From: Caldanaerobius polysaccharolyticus DSM 13641
Lineage (GTDB): Bacteria > Bacillota > Thermoanaerobacteria > Thermoanaerobacterales > Caldanaerobiaceae
Reading direction: 5' to 3'
Length of the DNA stretch: 64,000 bases
Assembly: GCF_000427425.1 (NCBI RefSeq)
Contig: NZ_KE386495.1
Span: 671,072-735,071, forward strand
Both the position numbers and the translations under genes were made by a program. Positions 29,146 through 37,696 of the stretch are shown here, in pieces; positions within the stretch are counted from its first letter, which is position 1, and every line of letters starts with the position of its first letter. The notes beneath the pieces were generated by a model. The model ran no database searches, was not told the DNA's origin, and was given only the letters and a program-made list of their open reading frames with translations.

Positions 29146-29203
29146 TGACTACAATGATGTCAATCTCTCTTTATAGTATATATCTTTTTGACAACAATGT
29201 CAA
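29146..29203. repeat. Two related inverted repeats around the leader promoter
   Basis: Palindrome TTGACAACAATGTCAA (29188-29203) covers the minus-strand -35. A near copy, TGACTACAATGATGTCAA (29146-29163), lies just downstream of the predicted start point. The shared parts are TGAC, ACAATG and TCAA; the second copy has three extra bases. They look like paired operator sites. Confidence 0.45.
29175..29203 (-). promoter_or_regulatory. Sigma-A promoter of the riboswitch-dapB leader
   Basis: Minus strand TTGACA (29198-29203), 17-nt spacer, TATACT (29175-29180). Start near 29168, about 50 nt before the aptamer. Confidence 0.78.
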
Positions 29204-29226
29204 GTCTAACAGCGTTTGCTTCGCTC

Positions 29227-29255
29227 TTGTTATTGATATTGTGTTTTTCTATAAT
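29227..29255 (+). promoter_or_regulatory. Sigma-A promoter of the alpha/beta hydrolase gene
   Basis: TTGTTA (29227-29232), 17-nt spacer, TATAAT (29250-29255), 44 nt before the start codon. It is back to back with the dapB leader promoter. Confidence 0.65.
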
Positions 29256-29299
29256 TCTATTAAGTGGACTTTTGTCAATATAGAAAGGGGAGAGACGCT

Positions 29300-30106
29300 A
29301 TGGACTGCAAAGGTAAGGAAAGGATAATGCTGTGGGATAATGGCGTACCGGGGGCAATGGGGTTTGAGTTAGAAGATCGTCCTCATCTGGTTCCTTATTT
29401 GATCCACACTGATAGGCCAGTAGGAGCTGTCATCGTTTTTCCAGGGGGAGGATATGTAAAGAGGGCTGAACACGAAGGAGAGCCGGTGGCCAAGTGGATA
29501 AACTCCATAGGCTTACATTCATTTGTTTTAAATTACAGGGTAAGCCCGTATAAATACCCATATATATTAATGGATGCCAAGAGGGCCGTTAGAAAGGTAA
29601 GGTATCATTCAGCTGAGTGGAACATAGATCCCCACAAGATATGCGTGCTGGGCTTTTCCGCAGGAGGGCATCTGGCGTCATCAGTAGGAACTCATTACGA
29701 CTGTGGAGATATAAATGCCGCCGATCCGGTGGAGAGGATAAGTTGCAGACCAGATGCCATGGTGTTATGCTACCCTGTTATAACTTTTGAAGAGCACACC
29801 CATAGGGGCTCTATGGAGGCATTTTTAGGGGAAAATCCTTCGGAGGAATTGAAGAGGTGCTTTTCCAACGAGCTAAAAGTAACGAAAGATACTCCTCCTG
29901 CGTTTATATGGCATACGGCTGATGATCAAGGGGTTCCGGTGGAGAACAGCGTGCTTTTTGCTATGGCCTTGCGCCGCCATAAAGTGCCTTTTGAAATGCA
30001 CATTTATGAAAAAGGGCCTCACGGCATAGGGCTTGCTGAAAATGACCCCTGTGTAGGCACGTGGACAAAGCTGTGCGCTTTGTGGTTAAAAAAACACCTG
30101 GGTTAG
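29300..30106 (+). CDS. Alpha/beta hydrolase, acetyl-esterase-like (BD-FAE family)
   Basis: A 268-residue esterase-type protein with the oxyanion region VFPGGGYVKRAEHEG, the nucleophile elbow GFSAGGH (catalytic Ser), and a late Asp (HTADDQGVPVENS) and His (GPHGIG). Relatives deacetylate xylan or xylo-oligosaccharides; no signal peptide is present, so it is intracellular and may act on imported acetylated oligosaccharides. That use is an inference. AAAGGGGAGAG is spaced before ATG 29300; an in-frame GTG at 29264 has none. It has its own promoter and a hairpin terminator. Confidence 0.86.
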   Translation: MDCKGKERIMLWDNGVPGAMGFELEDRPHLVPYLIHTDRPVGAVIVFPGGGYVKRAEHEGEPVAKWINSIGLHSFVLNYRVSPYKYPYILMDAKRAVRKVRYHSAEWNIDPHKICVLGFSAGGHLASSVGTHYDCGDINAADPVERISCRPDAMVLCYPVITFEEHTHRGSMEAFLGENPSEELKRCFSNELKVTKDTPPAFIWHTADDQGVPVENSVLFAMALRRHKVPFEMHIYEKGPHGIGLAENDPCVGTWTKLCALWLKKHLG

Positions 30107-30145
30107 CGCAAAAACAAGGTTTGCTGGGATTAGCTTGTTGAGATT

Positions 30146-30170
30146 AGGGCTTGACGCCCTTTATTTTTTG
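30146..30170 (+). terminator. Small terminator after the hydrolase, overlapping the his promoter
   Basis: AGGGC, loop TTGAC, GCCCT, then TTATTTTTT. Its loop and 3' arm contain the -35 hexamer of the his operon promoter. Confidence 0.55.
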
Positions 30171-30179
30171 TTGTAAAAT
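30151..30179 (+). promoter_or_regulatory. Sigma-A promoter of the histidine operon
   Basis: TTGACG (30151-30156), 17-nt spacer, TAAAAT (30174-30179). The start would be near 30186, leaving a leader of only about 40 nt before hisZ, too short for a T-box. Confidence 0.75.
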
Positions 30180-30224
30180 GATTAAAACACTTTAATGCTT
30201 TATCATATTAAAGAGGTGAAGCGA

Positions 30225-31370
30225 TTGTATTTACCTGATGGGGTTAAGGACTACATTAGCGATGAGCTCGCGATTAAAAGGATAATAGAGGAGAAACTCA
30301 GAAAGCTTTTTGCGTCATGGGGATATGAAGAGGTCTTACCACCCTCTTTTGAGTACTGCGATACTTTTAAAAATGCCTTACGGTCTATAGAGGAAAAAGA
30401 CATATTCCGCTTTTTTGATAAAGAAGGAGATATACTGGCATTGAGACCTGACGTCACCACTCAGATCGCTAGGATAGTGGCCGCCAGGTATGGTGCCGAA
30501 ACGATAAAAAAATTCTGTTATGTAGCTAATGTGTTCAGATATGACGAACCACAGGCGGGAAGATTGAGGGAATTCACCCAGGGGGGAGTGGAGTTCATAG
30601 GCAAAAGGTCTGATGAAGTGGACGCAGAGGTCATAGCGCTAGCTATAAGCTCTTTAAGCGTCATAGGTATACGGGATTTCAAGATAGACGTGGGCCAGGT
30701 GGAATTTCTGGACGGCCTTTTTGAGGAATTCAGGCTGAAAGGCGAAGAAGTGGAGAAACTAAAAGCCTATATATCCACAAAGAATCTGTCGTGGCTTGCC
30801 AGATATGTGGATACGCTGGATGTCAGTGCAGAGGTAAAAAATGTGATTTTGGAGCTTCCTGAGCTATTTGGGGGATGCGAGGTACTGGATAAGGCCAGAG
30901 CTATGACATCCAGTAAAAAGGCTATACAAGCCGTTGAGAATTTGCACGGAGTCTACGGCGTATTAAAGGATATGGGTATGGACAAATACCTGATTTTTGA
31001 TCTTGGTACTGCTCAGAAGTTAAATTACTATACAGGAATAATATTTAAAGGGTTTGTGAAGGACATAGGTTATGGCGTTTTGGCAGGGGGGCGTTATGAC
31101 CATCTGGTTTCCCATTTTGGCGTGGATAAACCTGCGGTGGGATTTGCAGTAGGGTTAGAGAGGGCTATGCTGGCTCTGGCAAAACAGCACAGCGATGTGC
31201 TAAAACCCGTTGATAAGGTGCTGATTGTGTGCACAAGGGAGAGGATCAAGGAGGCATTTTACAGAGCCGAGGAAATGAGAAGAGCGGGGAAAATTGTGGA
31301 GATAGCTTTAAAAGAAGATTTTCCTGCTTATACCAAGCGTGCGCACAGTCGGATTATATCTCTTGTATAA
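30225..31370 (+). CDS. hisZ: ATP phosphoribosyltransferase regulatory subunit
   Basis: A 381-residue paralogue of histidyl-tRNA synthetase that lacks aminoacylation and forms a hetero-octamer with short HisG, giving feedback control by histidine. Visible synthetase-like parts are the start YLPDGVKDY, LRPDVTTQIARI and LNYYTGIIFKG. The start is TTG 30225, 6 nt after GAGGTG (30213-30218); ten further in-frame codons upstream lack support. Its presence agrees with the short HisG encoded next. It is the first gene of the operon. Confidence 0.93.
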   Translation: MYLPDGVKDYISDELAIKRIIEEKLRKLFASWGYEEVLPPSFEYCDTFKNALRSIEEKDIFRFFDKEGDILALRPDVTTQIARIVAARYGAETIKKFCYVANVFRYDEPQAGRLREFTQGGVEFIGKRSDEVDAEVIALAISSLSVIGIRDFKIDVGQVEFLDGLFEEFRLKGEEVEKLKAYISTKNLSWLARYVDTLDVSAEVKNVILELPELFGGCEVLDKARAMTSSKKAIQAVENLHGVYGVLKDMGMDKYLIFDLGTAQKLNYYTGIIFKGFVKDIGYGVLAGGRYDHLVSHFGVDKPAVGFAVGLERAMLALAKQHSDVLKPVDKVLIVCTRERIKEAFYRAEEMRRAGKIVEIALKEDFPAYTKRAHSRIISLV

Positions 31371-31388
31371 AAGGTTAAGGTGATTAGG

Positions 31389-32015
31389 ATGGATTACATT
31401 ACAATTGCCATGGCAAAAGGTCGCCTTGCGGAAAAGGCTATGGATATGCTGGAGGAAGCGGGTATTGACTGTACACAGCTAAAGCTACAAACCCGCAGAC
31501 TCGTATTAAAGGACGACTCGTCGGGAATAAGGTTTGTGATGGTAAAGCCTGTTGACGTTCCCACGTACGTGGAGTACGGAGCTGCCGATATGGGCATTGT
31601 GGGAAAGGATGTGCTTATGGAAGAGGAAGTGGACTGTTATGAGATGTTGGATCTGGGATTTGGCCACTGCAAGATGGTGGTAGCTGGCCCTAGAGAAATT
31701 ACAGGGAGGTATTTTGTGGACAAAAGGGTCGCAACTAAATACCCCAGGATTGCCGAGAGGTACTTTAAGGGAAAAGGCGAAAACGTGGAAATAATCAAGC
31801 TCAATGGATCGGTTGAGCTGGCACCTATACTTGGTTTGTCTGAAGTCATCGTGGACATTGTGGAGACGGGCAGGACGCTAAAGGAAAATGGACTGGTGGT
31901 CCTTGACGAGATATTTTCATCAAGCGCCAGGCTTATCGTCAATAAAGCCAGCCTTAAGGTGAAAAGCCAGCCTATGAGAGAGATTATTTCAAGGTTGAGG
32001 GAGGTCGTAGAGTGA
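31389..32015 (+). CDS. hisG: ATP phosphoribosyltransferase, short form
   Basis: Catalyses the first step of histidine synthesis, joining ATP and PRPP. The 208-residue length is the short form, which lacks the C-terminal regulatory domain and depends on HisZ. Signatures include [12 protein letters not shown] at the start, [11 protein letters not shown], and [14 protein letters not shown] in the PRPP site. AAGGTGATTAGG lies before ATG 31389. Its stop overlaps the hisD GTG start by four bases, so the two are translationally coupled. Confidence 0.95.
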   Translation: MDYITIAMAKGRLAEKAMDMLEEAGIDCTQLKLQTRRLVLKDDSSGIRFVMVKPVDVPTYVEYGAADMGIVGKDVLMEEEVDCYEMLDLGFGHCKMVVAGPREITGRYFVDKRVATKYPRIAERYFKGKGENVEIIKLNGSVELAPILGLSEVIVDIVETGRTLKENGLVVLDEIFSSSARLIVNKASLKVKSQPMREIISRLREVVE

Positions 32016-33301
32016 GGATACTGGATTTTACGCGAGGAATTGATTTAAATGGCCTTGCCGAATTTACCCAAAGGACTGTAAAAGATACTGGTGAGGTCAG
32101 GCAGACGGTAGATCGGATAATAAACGACGTCAGGGAGAGAGGCGATGAGGCGCTACTGGAATATACCGCAAAGCTGGATGGAGTACAGCTTACGCCGGAT
32201 ACCTTAAAGGTGACCCAAGAAGAGATTGATGCTGCGTACAGCGCCATTGACAGTGAGCTTATAAGATCTATGCGCAAGGCCATTAAAAACATCACTGCTT
32301 ATCATGAGAAGCAAAAGCAAAATTCCTGGATGGACTTTAAGGATGGGGTAATCTATGGCCAGAGAGTAAGGCCGCTGGATAAAGTGGGGATATACGTGCC
32401 AGGAGGCAGTGCTGCTTATCCCTCGTCGGTGCTGATGAACGCCATACCTGCTTTGGTAGCTGGTGTAAAGGAGATCGTGATGACCACTCCGCCGGGGAAA
32501 AAATTAAACAGCGCTGTCCTGGTGGCGGCTCGGGAGGTAGGGGTAAGTGCGATATACAGGGTAGGTGGAGCTCAGGCTGTTGCGGCGCTGGCTTTTGGGA
32601 CGTCGACCATTCCTCGTGTGGATAAAATCGTGGGACCTGGCAATATATATGTGGCTATGGCTAAAAGAGCGGTATACGGCTATGTGGACATCGACATGGT
32701 GGCTGGTCCCAGTGAAGTGCTGGTAGTAGCGGATGAGACGGCAAATCCCAGGTGGGTGGCAGCTGATATGCTTTCTCAAGCTGAACACGATGCAATGGCA
32801 TCCTCTGTCCTTGTCACACCGTGCAGGGAATTGGCAGATAAAGTGGTAGATGAGCTGAAGGTTCAACAGAACAAGCTTGAAAGGCGCGCCCTTATAGCGA
32901 GGTCTTTGGAAGACTATGGAGCAATTATTCTGGTCAAAGACGTAGATGACGCGTTGTACATAGCTAATGAGGTAGCGCCGGAGCACCTAGAGCTGGCGGT
33001 GAAAAATCCCTTTGAGGTGCTGCCGCTGGTAAGAAATGCCGGAGCTGTGTTTTTAGGCCATAGTGCCCCAGAGCCCCTGGGAGATTACATAGCTGGTCCC
33101 AATCACGTGTTGCCTACGTCGGGTACTGCTAGGTTTTTTTCGCCGTTATCAGTAGATGATTTCGTGAAGAAGATGAGCGTACTGTACTATTCAAGGGAGC
33201 GGCTTGAGGAAGTAAAAGATGACATAGTGAGGATGGCCCAGGTGGAAGGCTTGACAGCTCACGCCAATGCTGTAAAGGTGAGGTTTGATGAGGAGGCGTA
33301 A
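32012..33301 (+). CDS. hisD: Histidinol dehydrogenase
   Basis: Oxidises histidinol to histidine with two NAD+, a zinc enzyme acting last in the pathway. The 429-residue protein shows [30 protein letters not shown], the zinc-site region [17 protein letters not shown] and [14 protein letters not shown]. The start is GTG 32012, overlapping the hisG stop as GTGA. The hisC ATG follows 2 nt after the stop. Confidence 0.96.
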   Translation: MRILDFTRGIDLNGLAEFTQRTVKDTGEVRQTVDRIINDVRERGDEALLEYTAKLDGVQLTPDTLKVTQEEIDAAYSAIDSELIRSMRKAIKNITAYHEKQKQNSWMDFKDGVIYGQRVRPLDKVGIYVPGGSAAYPSSVLMNAIPALVAGVKEIVMTTPPGKKLNSAVLVAAREVGVSAIYRVGGAQAVAALAFGTSTIPRVDKIVGPGNIYVAMAKRAVYGYVDIDMVAGPSEVLVVADETANPRWVAADMLSQAEHDAMASSVLVTPCRELADKVVDELKVQQNKLERRALIARSLEDYGAIILVKDVDDALYIANEVAPEHLELAVKNPFEVLPLVRNAGAVFLGHSAPEPLGDYIAGPNHVLPTSGTARFFSPLSVDDFVKKMSVLYYSRERLEEVKDDIVRMAQVEGLTAHANAVKVRFDEEA

Positions 33302-33303
33302 AC

Positions 33304-34362
33304 ATGATAAGGGATTTGGTAAGGCGGGATGTGGTAAATTTAAAAAATTATCAGGTTCACATGCAACAGTGCAGGTACAAAATGGATGCTAACGAGTCCC
33401 CTTTTGATCTTTCTGAGGACATGTATGAAAAAATGGCAGATATTGTAAAGAAAAGCAGGCCAAACATATATCCTGATCCCATGGCCACACGGCTGAGAGA
33501 GGCTATATCAGAGTACGCTGGAGTTCCTGCTGATAGGATCATGGTGGGCAATGGTTCTGATGATCTGATTCACGGTTTGATGAATTCTTTTGTGGAAAAA
33601 GATGACTGTGTGATATACCCTGAGCCATCTTTCAGCATGTACCGTATATATACCCTGATAGCGGGAGCCAGGCCTGTTGGCATACCTTTGGGGGATGAGT
33701 TTCAGTATGATACAGATGAGTTTATGAGGGCCGTATACAGATACAGTCCTAAAGTGGTGTTTTTGTGCACCCCTAATAATCCCACAGGCAATACAATTGC
33801 TCGGGAAGATATAGTTAAGGTGCTGGACTGCGTCAAGGGGCTTTTGGTGGTGGATGAGGCGTATTTTGAATTCTGCGGTAACAGCGTTGTAGAACTCACG
33901 GAAAAGTATCCTAACCTGGTGGTATTGCGGACGTTCTCAAAAGCCATGGGACTGGCAGGACTTAGGGTAGGCTACATGATATCCAGCCAAGAGGTTATTG
34001 GTGAAATGTATAAAACCAAATCTCCCTATAACCTTAATTCCCTTTCGCAGGCTATAGCCTGTGAGGTTTTAAAGAGCGGCAGCTATAAGGAGAGGGTAGA
34101 TTATATAGTGAAAGAAAGAGATAGGCTTTATATGCGATTAAAGGAGATTAAAGGGGTAAAATCGTATCCCAGCCATGCTAATTTTATCCTCATAAAGGTC
34201 GCTGATGCAGAGGGCGTGCACAGGCGACTTATTGAAAAAGGCGTATTGGTAAGGAGTTTTAAAGGTGATCCGTATCTTGATGATTGCCTGAGGGTTACCG
34301 TGAACACAGCGGAAGCCAACGACTACTTTATAGAGGCTTTAAAAGAGATTATGTCGCGATAA
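33304..34362 (+). CDS. hisC: Histidinol-phosphate aminotransferase
   Basis: A 352-residue class I/II PLP aminotransferase that converts imidazole-acetol phosphate to histidinol phosphate. Visible parts are MDANESPFD, GNGSDDLIH, CTPNNPTGN, VVDEAYFEF and the PLP lysine in TFSKAMGLAGLRVGY. Position in the his operon gives the assignment. The family can also act on aromatic amino acids. AGGAGGCGTAAAC precedes the ATG. Confidence 0.95.
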   Translation: MIRDLVRRDVVNLKNYQVHMQQCRYKMDANESPFDLSEDMYEKMADIVKKSRPNIYPDPMATRLREAISEYAGVPADRIMVGNGSDDLIHGLMNSFVEKDDCVIYPEPSFSMYRIYTLIAGARPVGIPLGDEFQYDTDEFMRAVYRYSPKVVFLCTPNNPTGNTIAREDIVKVLDCVKGLLVVDEAYFEFCGNSVVELTEKYPNLVVLRTFSKAMGLAGLRVGYMISSQEVIGEMYKTKSPYNLNSLSQAIACEVLKSGSYKERVDYIVKERDRLYMRLKEIKGVKSYPSHANFILIKVADAEGVHRRLIEKGVLVRSFKGDPYLDDCLRVTVNTAEANDYFIEALKEIMSR

Positions 34363-34374
34363 GGAGAGGATTGC

Positions 34375-34959
34375 ATGAGAAAAGCCACATTTGCCAGAAA
34401 GACTTTGGAGACAGAAGTGAAAGTAGAGTTGAATTTAGATGGAAAGGGTATAGCTGATGTATCTACGGGGATTGGCTTTTTCGATCATATGCTTACATTG
34501 CTTTCAAAACACGGCCTTATAGACCTCAAAATAATTGCCAAAGGCGATCTTCACGTGGACTGCCATCATACAGTGGAAGATGTGGGGATAGCTATGGGAA
34601 AGGCTTTGAACATGGCACTGGGAGATAAAGTGGGCATTGTGAGATATGGTAGCTTTTACCTGCCTATGGATGAGACCCTGGTCAGGGTGGTACTGGATAT
34701 AAGCGGCAGGCCGTTTTTGTTCTTCAATGTCCCTTTTGGTTCGCAGAGGTTAGGGGATTTGGATTCCGAGATGGTAGAGGAGTTCATGAGGGCATTTGCT
34801 TATAATTCGGCCATTACCTTGCATATGGACCTTATACGGGGAACCAACAGCCACCATATTGCAGAGGCGTGCTTTAAGGGATTGGGCAGGGCTTTGAGAG
34901 AGGCTGTATCCATGGATGCCAGGGAAACGGGTTTGCCGTCGACTAAAGGGGTGCTGTAA
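34375..34959 (+). CDS. hisB: Imidazoleglycerol-phosphate dehydratase
   Basis: A 194-residue stand-alone dehydratase, not the enterobacterial fusion with histidinol phosphatase. It has the two metal-binding His motifs [14 protein letters not shown] and [12 protein letters not shown], plus GIGFFDHML. It makes imidazole-acetol phosphate. Because it is not a fusion, a separate histidinol phosphatase is needed, and none is present in this operon. AAGGAGAGG precedes the ATG. Confidence 0.96.
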   Translation: MRKATFARKTLETEVKVELNLDGKGIADVSTGIGFFDHMLTLLSKHGLIDLKIIAKGDLHVDCHHTVEDVGIAMGKALNMALGDKVGIVRYGSFYLPMDETLVRVVLDISGRPFLFFNVPFGSQRLGDLDSEMVEEFMRAFAYNSAITLHMDLIRGTNSHHIAEACFKGLGRALREAVSMDARETGLPSTKGVL

Positions 34960-34962
34960 TGA

Positions 34963-35577
34963 ATGAAAGGTATGATAGCGATTATAGACTACGGCATGGG
35001 CAATCTGAGGAGCGTGCAGAAGGCGTTTGAGTATATAGGCTGCAATGCTATAATAACCCAGAATAAGTCCACCATTGACGATGCAGCTGGCCTGGTGCTG
35101 CCAGGAGTAGGAGCTTTTGGAGATGCCATGAGAGCGCTGCATGCCATGGACTTGGTGGACGCTATAGTAAAAAACATACAGAAGGGCAAGCCGTTTCTGG
35201 GCATATGCCTGGGTATGCAGCTGGTATTCCAAAAAAGCTATGAAGGAGGGGCCTGCCAGGGATTGGGCATATTAAAAGGTGAGATAGTGGAAATACCAAA
35301 AAAGCACAAAGTGCCGCACATGGGGTGGAACTCGCTAAATATAAAGCGACAGACAAACCTCTTAAAAGGCGTAAATAGCGGCGACTACGTGTATTTTGTG
35401 CACTCCTATTACCTTAAAACCGATGTGGAGCAACAGGTATGCGCCAGCGTGGAATACGGCGTGGAAATCCCGGCAGTGGTGGCACTGGATAACGTATATG
35501 CCTGCCAGTTTCATCCAGAAAAAAGCGGTGATGTAGGACTCAAGATCGTAAAGAATTTCGGGGAGATGGTGGTATGA
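34963..35577 (+). CDS. hisH: Imidazole glycerol phosphate synthase, glutaminase subunit
   Basis: A 204-residue class I glutamine amidotransferase that supplies ammonia to HisF. The catalytic Cys is in GICLGMQL and the His/Glu pair in CQFHPEKSG; the oxyanion region is VLPGVGAFGDA. ATG 34963 lies 8 nt after GGGGTG; ATG 34972, giving the common start MIAIIDYGMGN, is also possible but has only AAAGG immediately before it. Its end overlaps hisA by four bases. Confidence 0.95.
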   Translation: MKGMIAIIDYGMGNLRSVQKAFEYIGCNAIITQNKSTIDDAAGLVLPGVGAFGDAMRALHAMDLVDAIVKNIQKGKPFLGICLGMQLVFQKSYEGGACQGLGILKGEIVEIPKKHKVPHMGWNSLNIKRQTNLLKGVNSGDYVYFVHSYYLKTDVEQQVCASVEYGVEIPAVVALDNVYACQFHPEKSGDVGLKIVKNFGEMVV

Positions 35578-36284
35578 TAATTTTTCCGGCGATAGACATA
35601 CTGGGCGGTAAATGTGTCAGGCTTACTCGTGGCGACTATGCCAGCCCTGAGGTCTATTATGATAGCCCTGAACAAGTGTCAGACCTGTGGAAAAGCAAAG
35701 GGGCCCAATACCTGCATGTAGTGGATTTGGACGGAGCAAAACAGGGCTTTCCTGTTAACAAGGCTATCGTCCAAAACATCGTGAGCAAGGGGATAAAGGT
35801 CCAAGTGGGGGGCGGCATAAGAAGAGCAGAATATATAGAGGAATTTATGGATATGGGGGTTTTTAGAGTCGTCCTGGGGACTTCTGCACTGGAGGATAGG
35901 TCTCTTTTAGAGTACGCCGTAAATAGGTATGGCGATAGGGTAGCTGTGGGAATTGACTCCAAGGATCGCCAAGTGTCCATTAAGGGGTGGCTTGAGACCA
36001 CAGAGGTCAGAGATGTGGATTTTGCTAGGACAGTAAAAGAGATGGGCGTAAAGACGGTGGTATTTACGGATATATCAAAAGATGGAACGTTAAAAGGGCC
36101 TAATTTCTCAGCTATCGAGGAGATAAAAAGGATTGGCCTGGACGTTGTAGCCTCAGGGGGGATATCTGCGCTAGAGGATGTGATAAAGCTTAAAGAGATG
36201 GGAATTTACGGGGCGATTATAGGCAAAGCGCTTTATACAGGTGATATTGACTTGAGCCAGGCGCTGGAGGTGACTTTATGCTGA
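35574..36284 (+). CDS. hisA: Phosphoribosylformimino-5-aminoimidazole carboxamide ribotide isomerase
   Basis: A 236-residue half-repeat TIM barrel of the HisA/HisF fold, catalysing an Amadori rearrangement. Evidence is [19 protein letters not shown] with the catalytic Asp, VQVGGGIR in the first phosphate loop, [15 protein letters not shown] with the second Asp, and ASGGI in the second loop. It overlaps hisH by four bases and hisF by seven, so translation of the three is coupled. Confidence 0.96.
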   Translation: MIIFPAIDILGGKCVRLTRGDYASPEVYYDSPEQVSDLWKSKGAQYLHVVDLDGAKQGFPVNKAIVQNIVSKGIKVQVGGGIRRAEYIEEFMDMGVFRVVLGTSALEDRSLLEYAVNRYGDRVAVGIDSKDRQVSIKGWLETTEVRDVDFARTVKEMGVKTVVFTDISKDGTLKGPNFSAIEEIKRIGLDVVASGGISALEDVIKLKEMGIYGAIIGKALYTGDIDLSQALEVTLC

Positions 36285-37036
36285 CAAAGCGCATAGTACC
36301 GTGTCTGGATATAAAAGGGGGAAGGGTGGTAAAGGGGGTCAACTTTGTAAATCTTAAAGACGCGGGAGATCCTGTGGAAATAGCCAGGGCTTATAATCAA
36401 GAAGGGGCTGATGAGCTGGTTTTTCTGGATATAACTGCATCCTATGAGAAGAGGGGCATAATGATAGATGTGGTCAGGAGGACTTCGGAGGAGGTCTTTA
36501 TTCCGCTGACGGTAGGCGGAGGCATAAAGTCTTTGGAGGACTTCAGGGAGATATTAAAAAGCGGCGCTGATAAGGTTTCTATAAACTCCGCGGCAGTAAA
36601 AGATCCCAGCCTTATTAAAGAGGCTGCGAGGAAATTTGGCAGCCAATGTGTGGTGGTAGCTATAGACGCAAAAAAGGTTGGAAATGATAGGTGGAATGTT
36701 TACATAGAAGGGGGTAGGATAGATACAGGACTGGATGCAACCCAGTGGGCTAAAAAAGCGCAGGATCTGGGGGCTGGGGAAATACTGCTGACCAGCATGG
36801 ATGCCGATGGCACCAAAAGCGGATATGATTTGTCGCTGACAAGGGCTGTAGCCGAGGAAGTAGATATTCCCGTTATAGCATCAGGGGGTGCGGGCAACAA
36901 AGAACATTTTTATGAGGTGCTAACCCAAGGAAAAGCTGATGCAGCATTGGCGGCATCACTATTTCACTACGGCCAGTTGTCTATAAAAGAGCTTAAGGAG
37001 TATTTGAGGGCACAGGGCGTTTTGGTCAGGCTATAG
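36278..37036 (+). CDS. hisF: Imidazole glycerol phosphate synthase, cyclase subunit
   Basis: A 252-residue TIM barrel that uses HisH-derived ammonia to form imidazole glycerol phosphate and AICAR. Signatures are [16 protein letters not shown] (catalytic Asp), [21 protein letters not shown] (second Asp) and IASGGAG. It overlaps the end of hisA. A 33-nt gap with its own ribosome binding site leads to hisIE. Confidence 0.97.
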   Translation: MLTKRIVPCLDIKGGRVVKGVNFVNLKDAGDPVEIARAYNQEGADELVFLDITASYEKRGIMIDVVRRTSEEVFIPLTVGGGIKSLEDFREILKSGADKVSINSAAVKDPSLIKEAARKFGSQCVVVAIDAKKVGNDRWNVYIEGGRIDTGLDATQWAKKAQDLGAGEILLTSMDADGTKSGYDLSLTRAVAEEVDIPVIASGGAGNKEHFYEVLTQGKADAALAASLFHYGQLSIKELKEYLRAQGVLVRL

Positions 37037-37069
37037 TATCAGAACGCAGATTTGAAAGGGGTTTTGAGT

Positions 37070-37696
37070 ATGGGAATTAATTTGGATGAATTAAAGTTTG
37101 ATGAAAACGGACTTATACCTGCTGTGATACAGGATGTATACACCAAAGAGGTATTGATGCTGGCTTATATGAATAAAGAGAGCATTGAATTGACGATAAA
37201 AACTGGAAAGGTTAATTTTTACAGCAGAAGCAGAAAGACCTTGTGGCTTAAAGGGGAGACATCGGGGAATTACCTCAATTTGAAGCGATTGGAGTACGAT
37301 TGCGATGCTGACGCGCTTCTTGTAGAAGTAATTCCCGAGGGGCCTGTGTGTCACACAGGCAATAAGAGCTGCTTTTACAGAACTATGTATAAATCGGAGG
37401 ATGCCCCTGAAGGCGTGGGTATAATTAAAAAATTGTCCGAGAGAATTGCAGATAGAAAAAAGCACCCTGTAGATGGTTCATATACCAATTACCTTTTGGA
37501 TAAGGGCATAGACAAGATACTGAAAAAGGTAGGAGAAGAATGCGCAGAAACCATTATAGCAGCAAAAAACAATTCTCCTGAGGAAATAACTTATGAGGTA
37601 TCCGACCTGGTGTATCATCTGCTGGTGATGCTGGCAGAGAGGGGTGTTGACGTAAATCGGATATACGACGAGTTGGCTAGAAGGTATAAAAAGTGA
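37070..37696 (+). CDS. hisIE: Bifunctional phosphoribosyl-AMP cyclohydrolase / phosphoribosyl-ATP pyrophosphatase
   Basis: A 208-residue fusion. Residues about 1-110 are HisI, with SRKTLWLKGETSGN, the metal-binding YDCDADALL and the zinc cysteine in GPVCHTG. Residues about 115-208 are HisE, with KKVGEECAETIIAAKN and DLVYHLLVML. It carries out steps two and three of histidine synthesis. AAAGGGG lies 8 nt before ATG 37070; an in-frame TTG at 37052 precedes that site and is rejected. The last 20 bases overlap the convergent cwlD gene, with no terminator between. Confidence 0.95.
   Translation: MGINLDELKFDENGLIPAVIQDVYTKEVLMLAYMNKESIELTIKTGKVNFYSRSRKTLWLKGETSGNYLNLKRLEYDCDADALLVEVIPEGPVCHTGNKSCFYRTMYKSEDAPEGVGIIKKLSERIADRKKHPVDGSYTNYLLDKGIDKILKKVGEECAETIIAAKNNSPEEITYEVSDLVYHLLVMLAERGVDVNRIYDELARRYKK

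Noticed and set aside
30103-30224. Search for a T-box or leader peptide before the his operon
   Set aside because: The predicted transcript leader is about 40 nt, with no T-box sequence and no His-codon run.
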